Shown here one piece after another: positions 8,376 through 17,510 of a DNA stretch of 64,000 nucleotides (positions are counted from its first letter, which is position 1; every line of letters begins with the position of its first letter). Origin of the DNA: Candidatus Nanopelagicales bacterium (lineage in GTDB: Bacteria > Actinomycetota > Actinomycetes > S36-B12); assembly GCA_018402075.1 (NCBI GenBank), contig JAGYJP010000007.1, forward strand, positions 8,124 to 72,123, in the 5' to 3' direction. Both the position numbers and the translations under genes were made by a program. The notes under the pieces were generated by a model, which made no database searches, was not told the origin of the DNA, and saw only the letters and a list, made by a program, of their open reading frames with translations.

Positions 8376-9893
8376 ATGACCGCCTCGCCACACGCAGTGC
8401 TTGTCACCTTCGATCAACTTTCCCTCACACACGGCGCACTTGCCGCCGCTGATCCCCGAGTCGATCATGTTGTTTTTGTGGAAAACATGTCCATGCTGGA
8501 ATCACGCAATTGGCATGCCCAACGATTGTTCTTTTTGCTATCCACCACGGCCCATTTTTTGGAGGAACTGCGCGGTCGCGGATTTACGGTGACATATATT
8601 CGCGCCGCAACTTTCACTGAAGGACTGAAAGAATTCCGCGAATCCCATCCTGGCATTTCGATCCGCAGTACATCGCCAACCTCCCATGCCATGCACACAC
8701 TCATGACGGAACTGGAAATCGAACTCACACCCAATGATCTTTTTCTCACTTCACCAGAGGAATTTAGTGAATGGGCCAAGGGGTACAAGTCCCTCACCAT
8801 GGAGTACTTCTATCGATGGCAGCGCAAGAGACTTAATGTTCTGATGGATGGCGATTCACCCATTGGTGGCCAGTGGAATTTTGATGCAGATAATCGCTTG
8901 CCGCCACCGCGGCCTAAGAGAGGCCAGCCACCGCACCAATGGCCAACTCCCCCGCACTTCGAGTGGGATTCCATTGACTCAAGAATCGCGCAGCGCATGT
9001 CTGAATTCGACACCTGGGGTGCCGCACCGGATGGCACCTGGGCCACAACTCGTGAGGGTGCATTGCATTCACTCGATCACTTTCTCACGCACTCTCTCGC
9101 CGATTTTGGCCCCTATGAAGATGCCATGCCCGCAGACACGTGGACGGTAAATCATTCACTATTGAGTCCCTACCTGAATGTGGGACTGCTACACCCCGCC
9201 GAAGTCGTCGACGCTGCCATTGCAAGATTCACTGACGGAGGAATACCGCTATCCTCGATCGAAGGGTTTGTTCGGCAGATCATTGGCTGGCGGGAATACA
9301 TCAACGGTGTGTACTGGCTTTTTGATTCGGATTACCGGAATAACAACCAATTAGGTGCACATCGAAAACTCCTTCCCCTATTCACCGATTCAACGCAAAC
9401 ACAGATGAACTGCATGCGCGTGACCGTTGGCGATGTCGAAAAAAGATCGTGGACGCACCACATTCCACGCCTCATGCTCCTTGCGAATCTGGCATTGCTC
9501 ACCGATATTGAGCCCGAAAAGATGCTTGATTGGATGCGCACCTCATTTATTGATGCAGCCGATTGGGTCATGGTGCCGAATGTGATCGGCATGGGAATGC
9601 ATGCCGACGGTGGCCGCATGATGACAAAACCTTATGCCGCGGGCGGTGCATACATATCCCGCATGAGCAACTACTGCGGACCTTGTAAATATGATCCGAA
9701 AAAGCGCACGGGGCCTGACGCGTGCCCATTCACCACCCTGTATTGGGATTTCCTTGATCGCCATCGCGATCAATTCGCCAGCAACCACCGCATGGGCCAG
9801 CAAATCCGTGGGCTAGATCGCCTGTCAGATCTTCCCGAGATTCGGGCACGTGCACACGAGGTCCTCACCGGCCTGGACAATGGCATGATGTAG
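8376..9893 (+). CDS. FeS bacterial cryptochrome/(6-4) photolyase (PhrB-like)
   Basis: About 505 residues from the ATG at 8376; upstream in-frame ATG 8358 and TTG 8340 are inside the previous gene. The N-terminus is the photolyase antenna domain (HAVLVTFDQLS), and the FAD domain includes EGFVRQIIGWREYINGVYW. The protein has the four cysteines expected for a [4Fe-4S] cluster: one in MNCMR and three in YCGPCKYD ... ACPF near the C-terminus. This subfamily uses blue light to repair (6-4) pyrimidine lesions or acts as a light sensor. Repair is the simpler reading because no signalling partner is adjacent. Confidence 0.88.
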   Translation: MTASPHAVLVTFDQLSLTHGALAAADPRVDHVVFVENMSMLESRNWHAQRLFFLLSTTAHFLEELRGRGFTVTYIRAATFTEGLKEFRESHPGISIRSTSPTSHAMHTLMTELEIELTPNDLFLTSPEEFSEWAKGYKSLTMEYFYRWQRKRLNVLMDGDSPIGGQWNFDADNRLPPPRPKRGQPPHQWPTPPHFEWDSIDSRIAQRMSEFDTWGAAPDGTWATTREGALHSLDHFLTHSLADFGPYEDAMPADTWTVNHSLLSPYLNVGLLHPAEVVDAAIARFTDGGIPLSSIEGFVRQIIGWREYINGVYWLFDSDYRNNNQLGAHRKLLPLFTDSTQTQMNCMRVTVGDVEKRSWTHHIPRLMLLANLALLTDIEPEKMLDWMRTSFIDAADWVMVPNVIGMGMHADGGRMMTKPYAAGGAYISRMSNYCGPCKYDPKKRTGPDACPFTTLYWDFLDRHRDQFASNHRMGQQIRGLDRLSDLPEIRARAHEVLTGLDNGMM

Positions 9894-9895
9894 CC

Positions 9896-10117
9896 ATGAT
9901 CGAACCGGTTCCACAAGACGTGCGCGATCTGCGCCGACTCAAATTCTCATCAATCCTCCAATTGGTGGCCGCGGTTTTCTTCTTCGGTGCAGGAATAATC
10001 GGCGGCATGTCAATTGGCTGGGGATTCGTCCCGTTCCTGCTTTTTGCATTGGGCATTGCCAATATCGGCTTATTTACACTTACCCGCAAGGCAATTACTT
10101 CACGAACCAAAAGCTAA
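9896..10117 (+). CDS. Small two-helix membrane protein
   Basis: A 73-residue protein starting 2 bases after the photolyase stop. It has a charged N-terminus (PQDVRDLRRLKFSS) and two hydrophobic segments (about residues 20-40 and 44-62) ending in a basic tail. I do not recognise a family. Tight spacing suggests co-expression with the photolyase. It converges with the DMT permease gene and overlaps its 3' end by 18 bases. Confidence 0.6.
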   Translation: MIEPVPQDVRDLRRLKFSSILQLVAAVFFFGAGIIGGMSIGWGFVPFLLFALGIANIGLFTLTRKAITSRTKS

Positions 10118-10936
10118 TAAACCGGCAGCACTCAGGGCCAGTACAACCCCCACACCTTGGATCGCATTCATGCGTTCGTTAATCACAATCCGGGCAAGGA
10201 CAACCGTGGCCGCCGGATACAGGGAACCCAACACCGCGACGACAGAGAGAAGTCCTCGTTGGGTAGCCAGTTGAAACAAGCCATTTGCAATTGCATCCAA
10301 AACACCCGCAGCTGTCGCCAGTAACCACGGGAATGCAGCTCGGTTGAATGAACGTACAACAAGAACCACAAAAGTGATCATGATGACGGTGGAAACCCAG
10401 CGACCAAGGGTCGCCACCCACACACCCGAATCCTTTGGAGCCACACCAAGCGCTGTCAGATACAGACCAATGGCAACACCAGAAGCAATCGCCAGCAGGA
10501 TCGCAATCGGTGGCGTCTTGCCATGGTGTTGCGACTCCCTGCTCACCAAAATAACCGCCACGACCGCGAATGCCATGCCCAGATAGGCCCACGCGGTGGG
10601 TTGCTCACCGCGAAAAACACCCACCAAAACCGGGATTGCACCACTCATGACGGCGGTTATGGGGGAAACAATTCCCATTTGGCCGCGGACCAGCGCGGCA
10701 TACAACAATGCAATGGCGATTGAACCGATAACGCCTGTGATCAAGGCATAGCCAAAAAGATCGGTGGACAATTCACCCGGAATAATTGTGAGCGCGAAAA
10801 TCGTAATGACAACTGCGCCCGCGGGATAGGACACGGCTAGGACCTGAGCCGATCCGGCTCGCCGAGCCGCTAAACCACCAATGAAATCGGCCACACCCCA
10901 GGAGAGACTAGAAATAAGTGCAAGCAGCGCGGCCAC
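10100..10936 (-). CDS. EamA/DMT-superfamily permease
   Basis: A 278-residue protein with about ten hydrophobic segments in two EamA-like halves (SSLSWGVADFIGGLAARRAG first half; ASGVAIGLYLTALG second half with SLYPAATVVLARIVINERM). Such proteins export or import metabolites across the cytoplasmic membrane; the substrate cannot be read from sequence. It uses a GTG start with AGGTAGG upstream. It is a single-gene unit, convergent with the small membrane protein. Confidence 0.82.
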   Translation of the reverse strand: MAALLALISSLSWGVADFIGGLAARRAGSAQVLAVSYPAGAVVITIFALTIIPGELSTDLFGYALITGVIGSIAIALLYAALVRGQMGIVSPITAVMSGAIPVLVGVFRGEQPTAWAYLGMAFAVVAVILVSRESQHHGKTPPIAILLAIASGVAIGLYLTALGVAPKDSGVWVATLGRWVSTVIMITFVVLVVRSFNRAAFPWLLATAAGVLDAIANGLFQLATQRGLLSVVAVLGSLYPAATVVLARIVINERMNAIQGVGVVLALSAAGLLAFGS

Positions 10937-11007
10937 TTGTACCTACCTCTCCCACAAAATTCCCACAGGTGGTTGAACCTGAGGCAGGTGAGGCTACTGC
11001 ACCGCAA

Positions 11008-12678
11008 CTAACGGATGCGGATGGGCTTGCTCATGGTGGCAACCGGATAGACAGTGCTTTGATCTGAGCGTGGCGTGTACACCGCTCTTAGGGTGTACAA
11101 CCCTGGCGGCAACGTCCGAGAAATCCGTTTCACTTTCTTGGCAACTCCCGCGCGGTTGATCCACTTGCCCTTAGCAATCACGAGTGATTCCAGACCGGAT
11201 GAGTTAACGAGAACAATGCGAACTTTGCCTTTCACCGCCTTATTACTCATGATCACTCGGAATAATTTGCTGGTGCCGCGCTTAGGAGCTTTCGCACCTT
11301 TGAGTGTCGCCGTGATTCCAGGGATCAGTTGGACGGTTTGGGCTCCCACAACAGGCGTGGGCGGCAACTTGGGGGGCAGCCCGTCAATGGACAACCGCGC
11401 ACTCGTGTCTGCCACGGCAGATGTTCCGTTGAGGTTCGTGGCCTTCACAGATACCCGAAGGTAGTTACTTGCATCCGCTTCCGTGATGACATAGGTGGCT
11501 GCCGTAGCCCCTGCAATGGGCTGGCATGAAGTGTTCGTGTTCTCCGCACAGCGTTCCCACTGGTACACATAAGCGGTGGGAGCGAATTTCCAACTGCCGG
11601 GGTTCGCGGTGATCGTTGAACCCGTGACCGTGCTGGTTGCGGTAAGAGTTGGATCAGTATTTGATGCTGGCAACACGCCACTGAGAAGCCGGCTAACGTT
11701 ATTGCCGGTCTTGCCAGTGAACCAGGTGTTGCCATCGATCCCAGAAACTATTCCAAACGGGCCGGTGTTGGCAGACGGCAAAATGAACTCTGTTACCACC
11801 CCCGAAGTTGTTACTCGACTGAGGCGATTTGCTCCCGGCTGAGTCACCCAGAGATCACCGCCCGCACCAGCAGTGATTTGTTGTGGCTGCGATTGCGCGG
11901 TGGGAAGTGAGAACTCCGCCAAAAGTCCGCGAACTGACATGCGACCAATGCGATTGGAATCGCGCTCGGTAAACCAAAGGTTGTTGTCTGTACCGACAGT
12001 AATGTCTGTGGGCGCCGAATTGGCGGTTGTTAACGAATAAGGGGTGACAACACCAGATGTTGTCATTCGAGCAATGGCATTACCCGTTTGCAGGGTAATC
12101 CAGAGAGCACCGTCAGGTCCGGTGACCAGTGAAGTAGGACCGCTGTCTGCAGGTAGTGGAAATTCCGTGATTGCACCGGCATTTGTGATTCGGCCAATTT
12201 TATTTGATGCAAACTGGGTGAACCACATGGCACCGTCGGGGCCCGTGGTAATTCCCATGGGCTGGGAATTCGCGGTGGGAATATCAAAGGATTGATATTG
12301 ATTGTTCTCTACATTGAACACCCCGATCCGATTACCCAATTTCTCCGTGAGCCACATGCGCGAATCTGATCCCAGTGCAAATGCGTGGGCTCCTGCGTTC
12401 GCAGTTCCATTAGGGATCTCCAATGTGGTGATCGCACCTGCGGGGGTGACCTTGCCCACCTGGTCCACACCGCTCATGGCCACCCACATGTTCCCCGCGG
12501 CATCAAGGGCCACGCCCTCAGGTGCTGAATTTGCCGTCGCTATAGGAAACGAAGTGACATCGCCCGTTGCCGCTTGGGCACCCGTTGTTGCCGCAACGAG
12601 CCCGACTCCACTCACCATCAGGCCCAGGGAAGTGGACATTGACACCATTTTTCGGATCTTTGTCTGCATGAATTCCAT
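11008..12678 (-). CDS. Secreted Vgb-like beta-propeller protein with Ig-like domain
   Basis: From the ATG at 12678 the protein has about 556 residues: a signal peptide ending near TGAQAA, then about seven repeats of the form GPDGAMWFTQ...NKIGRIT...GAITEFPLP. These are the blades of a virginiamycin B lyase-like (streptogramin lyase) propeller. An Ig-like module follows (TVTGSTITANPGSW ... YQWERC ... YLRVSVKATN), then a basic beta-rich C-terminal region. Members of this fold often bind or bridge extracellular polymers, so antibiotic cleavage is not implied. It is probably cell-surface or secreted, possibly adhesive. An upstream in-frame GTG at 12705 lacks a good site. Confidence 0.75.
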   Translation of the reverse strand: MEFMQTKIRKMVSMSTSLGLMVSGVGLVAATTGAQAATGDVTSFPIATANSAPEGVALDAAGNMWVAMSGVDQVGKVTPAGAITTLEIPNGTANAGAHAFALGSDSRMWLTEKLGNRIGVFNVENNQYQSFDIPTANSQPMGITTGPDGAMWFTQFASNKIGRITNAGAITEFPLPADSGPTSLVTGPDGALWITLQTGNAIARMTTSGVVTPYSLTTANSAPTDITVGTDNNLWFTERDSNRIGRMSVRGLLAEFSLPTAQSQPQQITAGAGGDLWVTQPGANRLSRVTTSGVVTEFILPSANTGPFGIVSGIDGNTWFTGKTGNNVSRLLSGVLPASNTDPTLTATSTVTGSTITANPGSWKFAPTAYVYQWERCAENTNTSCQPIAGATAATYVITEADASNYLRVSVKATNLNGTSAVADTSARLSIDGLPPKLPPTPVVGAQTVQLIPGITATLKGAKAPKRGTSKLFRVIMSNKAVKGKVRIVLVNSSGLESLVIAKGKWINRAGVAKKVKRISRTLPPGLYTLRAVYTPRSDQSTVYPVATMSKPIRIR

Positions 12679-12787
12679 GGTGCCATGACCTTGGCCGTAC
12701 ACCAAAAAATTTTTTTTCTGGGCGTGTTGACATCGGACATCTAAAGGTGTGCATCACGAGACATCTCGGGACAACACCGATAAGGGA

Positions 12788-12823
12788 GCGATCCCACGTG
12801 GATTTATTTCCACCTGGGATCGC
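12788..12823. terminator. Strong hairpin downstream of the DUF2202 gene
   Basis: A long inverted repeat: the left arm is GCGATCCCA then TGGA, the right arm TCCA then TGGGATCGC, with one two-base internal mismatch and a loop of TTTATT. It lies just past the stop of the minus-strand DUF2202 gene and upstream of the beta-propeller gene. It is therefore probably the terminator separating two minus-strand units, though no long T-run follows. Confidence 0.6.
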
Positions 12824-12835
12824 TGGTTGTGCGGG

Positions 12836-13316
12836 CTATCGAGCTAGGTTTCGCTCGAAGGCTGCTAAGTGGCGATAAGAGCCACTCAGCAAGGAGTGAA
12901 GTACCCGCTCCACATCTGCTGCCGAATTGGCTTCAAGGGATTCCTTCAAATCCGCAATATCGAGATTCGATACCTTGTGTCACCAACTTGTTGTACAGCG
13001 CTTGTAAATTGGGGTCATCAAATACTCCCAGCTTGTCTCCCACTGTTGGATCTACGATGTTGTACGTGTCGAGTACGCCACGCACAGCCTCCGTGTGGCT
13101 CAACTCTGCCCGAGCAATATTGTCAAATTCCCGAAGAGAGAACTCCTCACCAAGTGTGACATACACATCATGTGCCAACTTCTCTTCTGCGACCATGTAT
13201 TGCAATGACTTTGCGTCTACACCCGGCGCTGCCTGTGCAACACCACCCGCGAAAATCATGGGTACCGTGAGACCTATTGCTATTAATGACTTTTTCAGAT
13301 TATTCATCTGACTCAC
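12836..13316 (-). pseudogene. DUF2202-family secreted protein, internal deletion plus frame change
   Basis: From the ATG at 13316 the frame encodes a signal peptide (VAQAA) and a ferritin-like DUF2202 start (MVAEEKLAHDVYVTLGE, ARAELSHTEAV) up to LYNKLVTQGIES. It then shifts to an unrelated short tail ending at 12933. In another frame the family's C-terminal part follows at once (DIADLKESLEAN ... YRHLAAFERNLAR) and stops at 12836. Family members usually have about 14 more residues at the junction (near 12965), so a small deletion, not only a one-base slip, seems to have broken the gene. DUF2202 proteins are ferritin-fold proteins of unknown role. Confidence 0.75.
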
Positions 13317-13438
13317 TCCTCTTTACTCACCGCTTGGGGAATTTTCTTATATTTTTTTTCCGCTTCACCGAGAGCGGTGTCGCGCGCAGAAGGTAAGGGG
13401 AATGTAAAGAAAAAATACAAAAAGGATAAAGAGTTGCG

Positions 13439-14470
13439 TTAGTAACTCGGCCAAGTATCAGATACCCGATACCCAAGCGGCCACGGATCACTCGGATCTC
13501 GATAGAACTGACTTGTGCCATAAATCCATGCTTGTCCTGCCACCGTAGGAATTATCGCGGGAATTCCTTGTAAATCTTCAGCTGATTGAACCGTGCACCT
13601 GAATTCTGAACCGATAATGGATCGACCGACAAAGTGATCACCAACTTGTAATTCGCCCCTGCCGGTCAATACAGCCATAAGCGCACTGCACCCTGTTCCC
13701 GTTGGTGAACGGTCCAATTTACCTGGATTAATCACACACACATTTGTTGATGTCAGTACACCTGAATCATTACGCTGAAGTGGACCGGTGAAGTAAGTGA
13801 AGGAATGGTGAGTCCACTCCGGTAACCCCGGGTGTCGAAATTCAAGTTGTTCATTAGCCGCGGCACGAATCGCCATTCCGAGTCGGGCAAGTTCGTCGGC
13901 CTCGCTGGGGACCAGCTCAAAGCCAAGTTCTCGAGCATCTGCCATCACGAAACTGTCACCACCAAAAGCGGTAGTGACATTTATCGTTCCGACACCCTCG
14001 ACTTCAATTGTGATGCTGTCATGCATCACGAAACTTGGAATATTCACAAGTTCGACTGATGTCACTTTTCCGCGATCACAGGTGGCTCGGACTTTCACCA
14101 AGCCTGCGGGAGCCTCGAGAACTAATTCGGTTACCGGTTCCACCATGGGAACAATCCCCGTTTCCAACACCACCGTGGCAACACACATTGTGTTGGAACC
14201 CGACATGGGTGGCGTATCCGCTGGCTCCATGATGATGAAACCCACGGCGGCACCAGGTGACTTGGGTGGCACCAACAGGTTGTAATGGCGGAACACTCCA
14301 CCACGAGGTTCGTTTAGTAGAAAATCTCTCAGTGAGTTGTCCTGCGCAATAAATCGAGATTGTTCCCAGACGGAGTCACCTGGCGGTGGCATCACGCCGC
14401 CAACAACGACATCGCCCACCTCGCCTTCGGCATGTACGTGAACAACATGCACAACATTTCCGGTATTCAC
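13439..14470 (-). CDS. Proline racemase-family enzyme (possible hydroxyproline dehydratase)
   Basis: From GTG 14470 the protein has 343 residues and begins VNTGNVVHVVHVHAEGEVGD as family members do; longer in-frame starts run into the gene before it. The two catalytic positions read MSGSNTM and DRSPTGTGC. That places Ser and Thr where racemases and epimerases have two cysteines. A Ser/Cys with Thr pairing is known from trans-3-hydroxy-L-proline dehydratases, so dehydration or a divergent activity is more likely than proline racemisation. It starts 8 bases after the stop of the secreted protein gene, hence probably one operon with it. Confidence 0.8.
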   Translation of the reverse strand: MNTGNVVHVVHVHAEGEVGDVVVGGVMPPPGDSVWEQSRFIAQDNSLRDFLLNEPRGGVFRHYNLLVPPKSPGAAVGFIIMEPADTPPMSGSNTMCVATVVLETGIVPMVEPVTELVLEAPAGLVKVRATCDRGKVTSVELVNIPSFVMHDSITIEVEGVGTINVTTAFGGDSFVMADARELGFELVPSEADELARLGMAIRAAANEQLEFRHPGLPEWTHHSFTYFTGPLQRNDSGVLTSTNVCVINPGKLDRSPTGTGCSALMAVLTGRGELQVGDHFVGRSIIGSEFRCTVQSAEDLQGIPAIIPTVAGQAWIYGTSQFYRDPSDPWPLGYRVSDTWPSY

Positions 14471-14477
14471 CGTGTCA

Positions 14478-15062
14478 TTACGACATTCGCCAATTGCCCG
14501 AGGCCGTGATGGCAACGTATCGGGTACCGGGTGGCAATACCGCACGACCAGTGAATGGGCCTGTTTCTTCCACCAGCGCGAACCCACTCATTCCTTTGCC
14601 GGAAATGGGAAATACTTTGAAATCCCCCTGCCCTTGGTGGGTGAACTTCTTTGTCACCACACCCCGCGTGGCTCTCTTCAATTGAATCACCATGGATGTG
14701 GCACCCCTGGTGACTCGAGGTGCGCTGACAAGTGGTTTAACTGTGATGTTCCAAGGCCCGGAGGAAGTCACCTTCGCCCCAACAATTGGCTTGAATTCTT
14801 TTTCTTGGAATACGGTTCCTGACCACGGTCCAATGGTGTCAACCCATGGGAATGCTCTTCCCCCATTGCGCAAAACCGGTTTAGCCTCAACGGGTCCTTC
14901 GGCCGTCATGGCAATCTCCACGATGACGGACTTGGTGATGCTGGTGAGTGGAACAGTTGCACTGCCCTCTCCAGAAATTGTTTGGTTTGCCGTTGCCACG
15001 GTTGGGGCGAAAAATACAAATGCCACAACCAATGTCAGAATCGCCGCGCCTTGAATTTTCAT
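14478..15062 (-). CDS. Secreted protein of unknown function
   Basis: A 194-residue protein with a signal peptide (hydrophobic residues 7-22, cleavage area TVATA) followed by a beta-rich region containing two similar halves (GPWSGTVFQEKEF, SSGPWNITVKPL; GPFTGRAVLPPG, TASGNWRMS). The recurring GPW/GxW turns suggest a beta-sandwich that may bind a ligand. I do not recognise a named family. It lies 4 bases after the stop of the Abhydrolase_9 gene and 8 bases before the proline racemase-like gene, so it is likely the middle gene of a three-gene unit. Confidence 0.65.
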   Translation of the reverse strand: MKIQGAAILTLVVAFVFFAPTVATANQTISGEGSATVPLTSITKSVIVEIAMTAEGPVEAKPVLRNGGRAFPWVDTIGPWSGTVFQEKEFKPIVGAKVTSSGPWNITVKPLVSAPRVTRGATSMVIQLKRATRGVVTKKFTHQGQGDFKVFPISGKGMSGFALVEETGPFTGRAVLPPGTRYVAITASGNWRMS

Positions 15063-15066
15063 GGGT

Positions 15067-17094
15067 TTAACTCAAGATTGGATTGAGGCCTTCGCTGATG
15101 ATGCTCTCCAACTCAGCTTGATCAACCGGGTGACCCACATACTTGGTGGCCGTTTCCAGCACCTTGGCTTTGGCCTTGTCAATATCTTGTCCTGGTTTAG
15201 CCTCTGCTGCAGTCCAGTCCCGATACAACTCCCACGCCAACTCCCGCTTACGCAGGGCAATATTGATCCGAGACATTTGTTCATCGGTTGCAGGCAAGCG
15301 CCAGGTCTTGCTGATTGCAGTGGGGAGAACTGTGCGGTAGTCGTGGCCACCCTCTGCAAAAATTCCCGGGGTTGGAACGAGGGCATTCAACATATCCAGG
15401 AAGGTCATCATGAAAGTGGTAAAAGGCACCCACGTGGTATGAGTTGGTGTGCCCAGTGGGCGAATGTCTTGGGGTCCGAGCCAATCGGGCCGGCGCCACA
15501 GAACCTGTGAACCGAACTTAGGAATTGGATCATCGCCATTCATGAGCAAAAGGAAACGCACTTTCTCCAATTCCGAATCGGGCAATTCATGCCAGTCCTT
15601 GAGGTTGCGTGGCAAGAAGATACTGCCCGGTCCAACTGACGGAACCTCAGCAACAGTGCGATCACCCCACAATTGCTTGCGCCACTTTGTCGCTGAAGGT
15701 GTTCCAATCCACACTGCAGCCTCAAGTCCGGTTCCTGTCAGCCCGGCCGCACCCAACCCGTTAAACATTTCCTCGCTGACCTGTGAACCCAAGCTCTCGC
15801 CAAAGAGATAGAACCGGGGGCGCTTATCGGCAGGCATGGCCAGGAGTCTTTCGACAATGCCGTGCATCACCATGCGGGTTTGTTCGGTTCCTTCATCTAC
15901 TTTTGTGAGGGAAAGTGCCGAGGGAAGAACCGAGTACTGAATGGCAGCGGAAGCGCAATCGCCTCCGGTGAGGTACTCAAATGTTTCATTCGCTACGTAA
16001 TTGACGTAGCCCGAACCCGTTGGTGAGAACAGCGCAAAGGCTTTGCGGTTTAGGGCGCCCGTTCGATCAATTTCACTGAGCAGAACCTGTGCGCGCTCTT
16101 CTTCGCTTGATGCAATATCAAGTGACCCGTATACCCGAATCGGTTGTTTAGCATCAGTGATATTCATGACGCTATTAATTGTTGCCGGCGGCAGAGCCAT
16201 GCTCAACCAACGAGCACCTTCGCGCGTTTGTTTACTCCAGGCAAGTCCTGATTGGACAGATCCAGTGACCTCGGGGATGTCGGGTGGTGTCATGAGACCG
16301 GGCTCGATACCGCCACCGCCCTTACTCAGCATGGTGTCTACTTGACCCACCGCATACCAACCCACGCCGGCAAAGATTCCCAAACTTGTTAACCGTCCGA
16401 GGGTGCGGTGATCCTGGGGCTGACCGCCTAAGGCGAAACTTGCGCCCTTTGCGAGTGTGTTGGTTAGCGCCGATTCAACAAATGACAGACCCAGGGTGAC
16501 AGCTGCGACACCTGCACCAATCCCGGCTGCCTTGACCGGTGTTACTTCACGTACTTGGTCTTCGAAGAAGTACTTTCCCTTGTATTCAATTGCGCCGGGA
16601 ACTTCGCCGTAGGTGGCCGACCCCGGTAGGGCCTTCCATGGCTGAGTGGATGCCCATGCTGCCGCGCCAGCAACCGCTGCGACAGCAACGTGATAGCGGC
16701 CGGGTCCTGAATTGAAATTCTTTGACGTTGCTGTCGCGAGCGCACTTGCACCTGCAGTCGCAGCAAACCCTTGTGCGACAAGGCGCCCAATTGCTCGGCC
16801 ACGTGGTTCATGCTCTTTCCATTTCAAGAGATATGAAGCGCCTGCACCTGCTGCTCCGGCAACACCGGCGACAATCAATCGTGATCGTGCAGATGGTTCA
16901 TCGGTGCGGCCAAGGCGCGATGCAAAAGAAGTAAAGACGGCATCGGCTGCGCTGTAGACCTGATAGGCGATACCGGAAGATGTTCCGGTGATGATGGCCT
17001 GATCGGTTGAACCACGAGTCAAGAGGTTCGGTTGAAATGATCTGCCAATGGCAATCGCCGCCCCAATAATGCCTGCGCTGGCTGATCTATCCAT
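15067..17094 (-). CDS. Abhydrolase_9-type alpha/beta-hydrolase with membrane N-terminus
   Basis: A 675-residue protein. The N-terminal half has several moderately hydrophobic Ala/Gly-rich helices, and the C-terminal half is an alpha/beta-hydrolase with the nucleophile elbow Gly-Glu-Ser-Leu-Gly (FGESLGSQ). This order matches the actinobacterial Abhydrolase_9_N plus Abhydrolase_9 architecture. The substrate is unknown; a membrane-associated esterase acting on lipids or envelope esters is an inference. It is the first gene of a probable unit with the secreted protein and the proline racemase-family enzyme. Confidence 0.8.
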   Translation of the reverse strand: MDRSASAGIIGAAIAIGRSFQPNLLTRGSTDQAIITGTSSGIAYQVYSAADAVFTSFASRLGRTDEPSARSRLIVAGVAGAAGAGASYLLKWKEHEPRGRAIGRLVAQGFAATAGASALATATSKNFNSGPGRYHVAVAAVAGAAAWASTQPWKALPGSATYGEVPGAIEYKGKYFFEDQVREVTPVKAAGIGAGVAAVTLGLSFVESALTNTLAKGASFALGGQPQDHRTLGRLTSLGIFAGVGWYAVGQVDTMLSKGGGGIEPGLMTPPDIPEVTGSVQSGLAWSKQTREGARWLSMALPPATINSVMNITDAKQPIRVYGSLDIASSEEERAQVLLSEIDRTGALNRKAFALFSPTGSGYVNYVANETFEYLTGGDCASAAIQYSVLPSALSLTKVDEGTEQTRMVMHGIVERLLAMPADKRPRFYLFGESLGSQVSEEMFNGLGAAGLTGTGLEAAVWIGTPSATKWRKQLWGDRTVAEVPSVGPGSIFLPRNLKDWHELPDSELEKVRFLLLMNGDDPIPKFGSQVLWRRPDWLGPQDIRPLGTPTHTTWVPFTTFMMTFLDMLNALVPTPGIFAEGGHDYRTVLPTAISKTWRLPATDEQMSRINIALRKRELAWELYRDWTAAEAKPGQDIDKAKAKVLETATKYVGHPVDQAELESIISEGLNPILS

Positions 17095-17180
17095 CTATTC
17101 CCACCTTCGACCTGGTTGCTACCAGCGGTCACTGTACCCCGATCACCCTGCTCGGCGTGAGGCGGTTTCCCATGAACTCC

Positions 17181-17510
17181 TCAAGGATTTTGGTAGATCC
17201 CGTGGTTACCAATTCGCCTCCACCGCACTCGGGTTTCGCCATTGCGGTGGACAAACGCGAAGGTCGCGCGCCCGTCTGGGGAAGAAAATGACCAGGTCAT
17301 TTCCCAAATCCCGGGAGCGCTGGACATTCGCCTGACTCGAAGCCGATGAGGCCATTTCCACGACCCTTGAGTTCGCGCGGATTTTTGTGCACTGATGAAC
17401 GACTCGCAGGCATCATGAAAGTCCGCTACCACTGAGCGGAACTGGGCTTGGTGCTCTCGGGGTAATGCCGAGAAATCAGAGTCAAAGCGCTGGGTTCGCT
17501 CGAATTTCAC
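17181..17510 (-). CDS. RelE/ParE-like toxin
   Basis: A 109-residue basic protein beginning MKFERTQRFDSDFSALP, with the compact beta-rich RelE/ParE layout and a C-terminal TFAFVHRNGETRVRWRRIG typical of the fold (Arg-rich strand, TFAF core strand). These toxins cleave mRNA on the ribosome or poison gyrase; which applies cannot be decided here. The start overlaps the stop of the AbrB-type antitoxin gene by four bases (ATGA), the classic arrangement for coupled antitoxin-toxin expression. Confidence 0.8.
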   Translation of the reverse strand: MKFERTQRFDSDFSALPREHQAQFRSVVADFHDACESFISAQKSARTQGSWKWPHRLRVRRMSSAPGIWEMTWSFSSPDGRATFAFVHRNGETRVRWRRIGNHGIYQNP

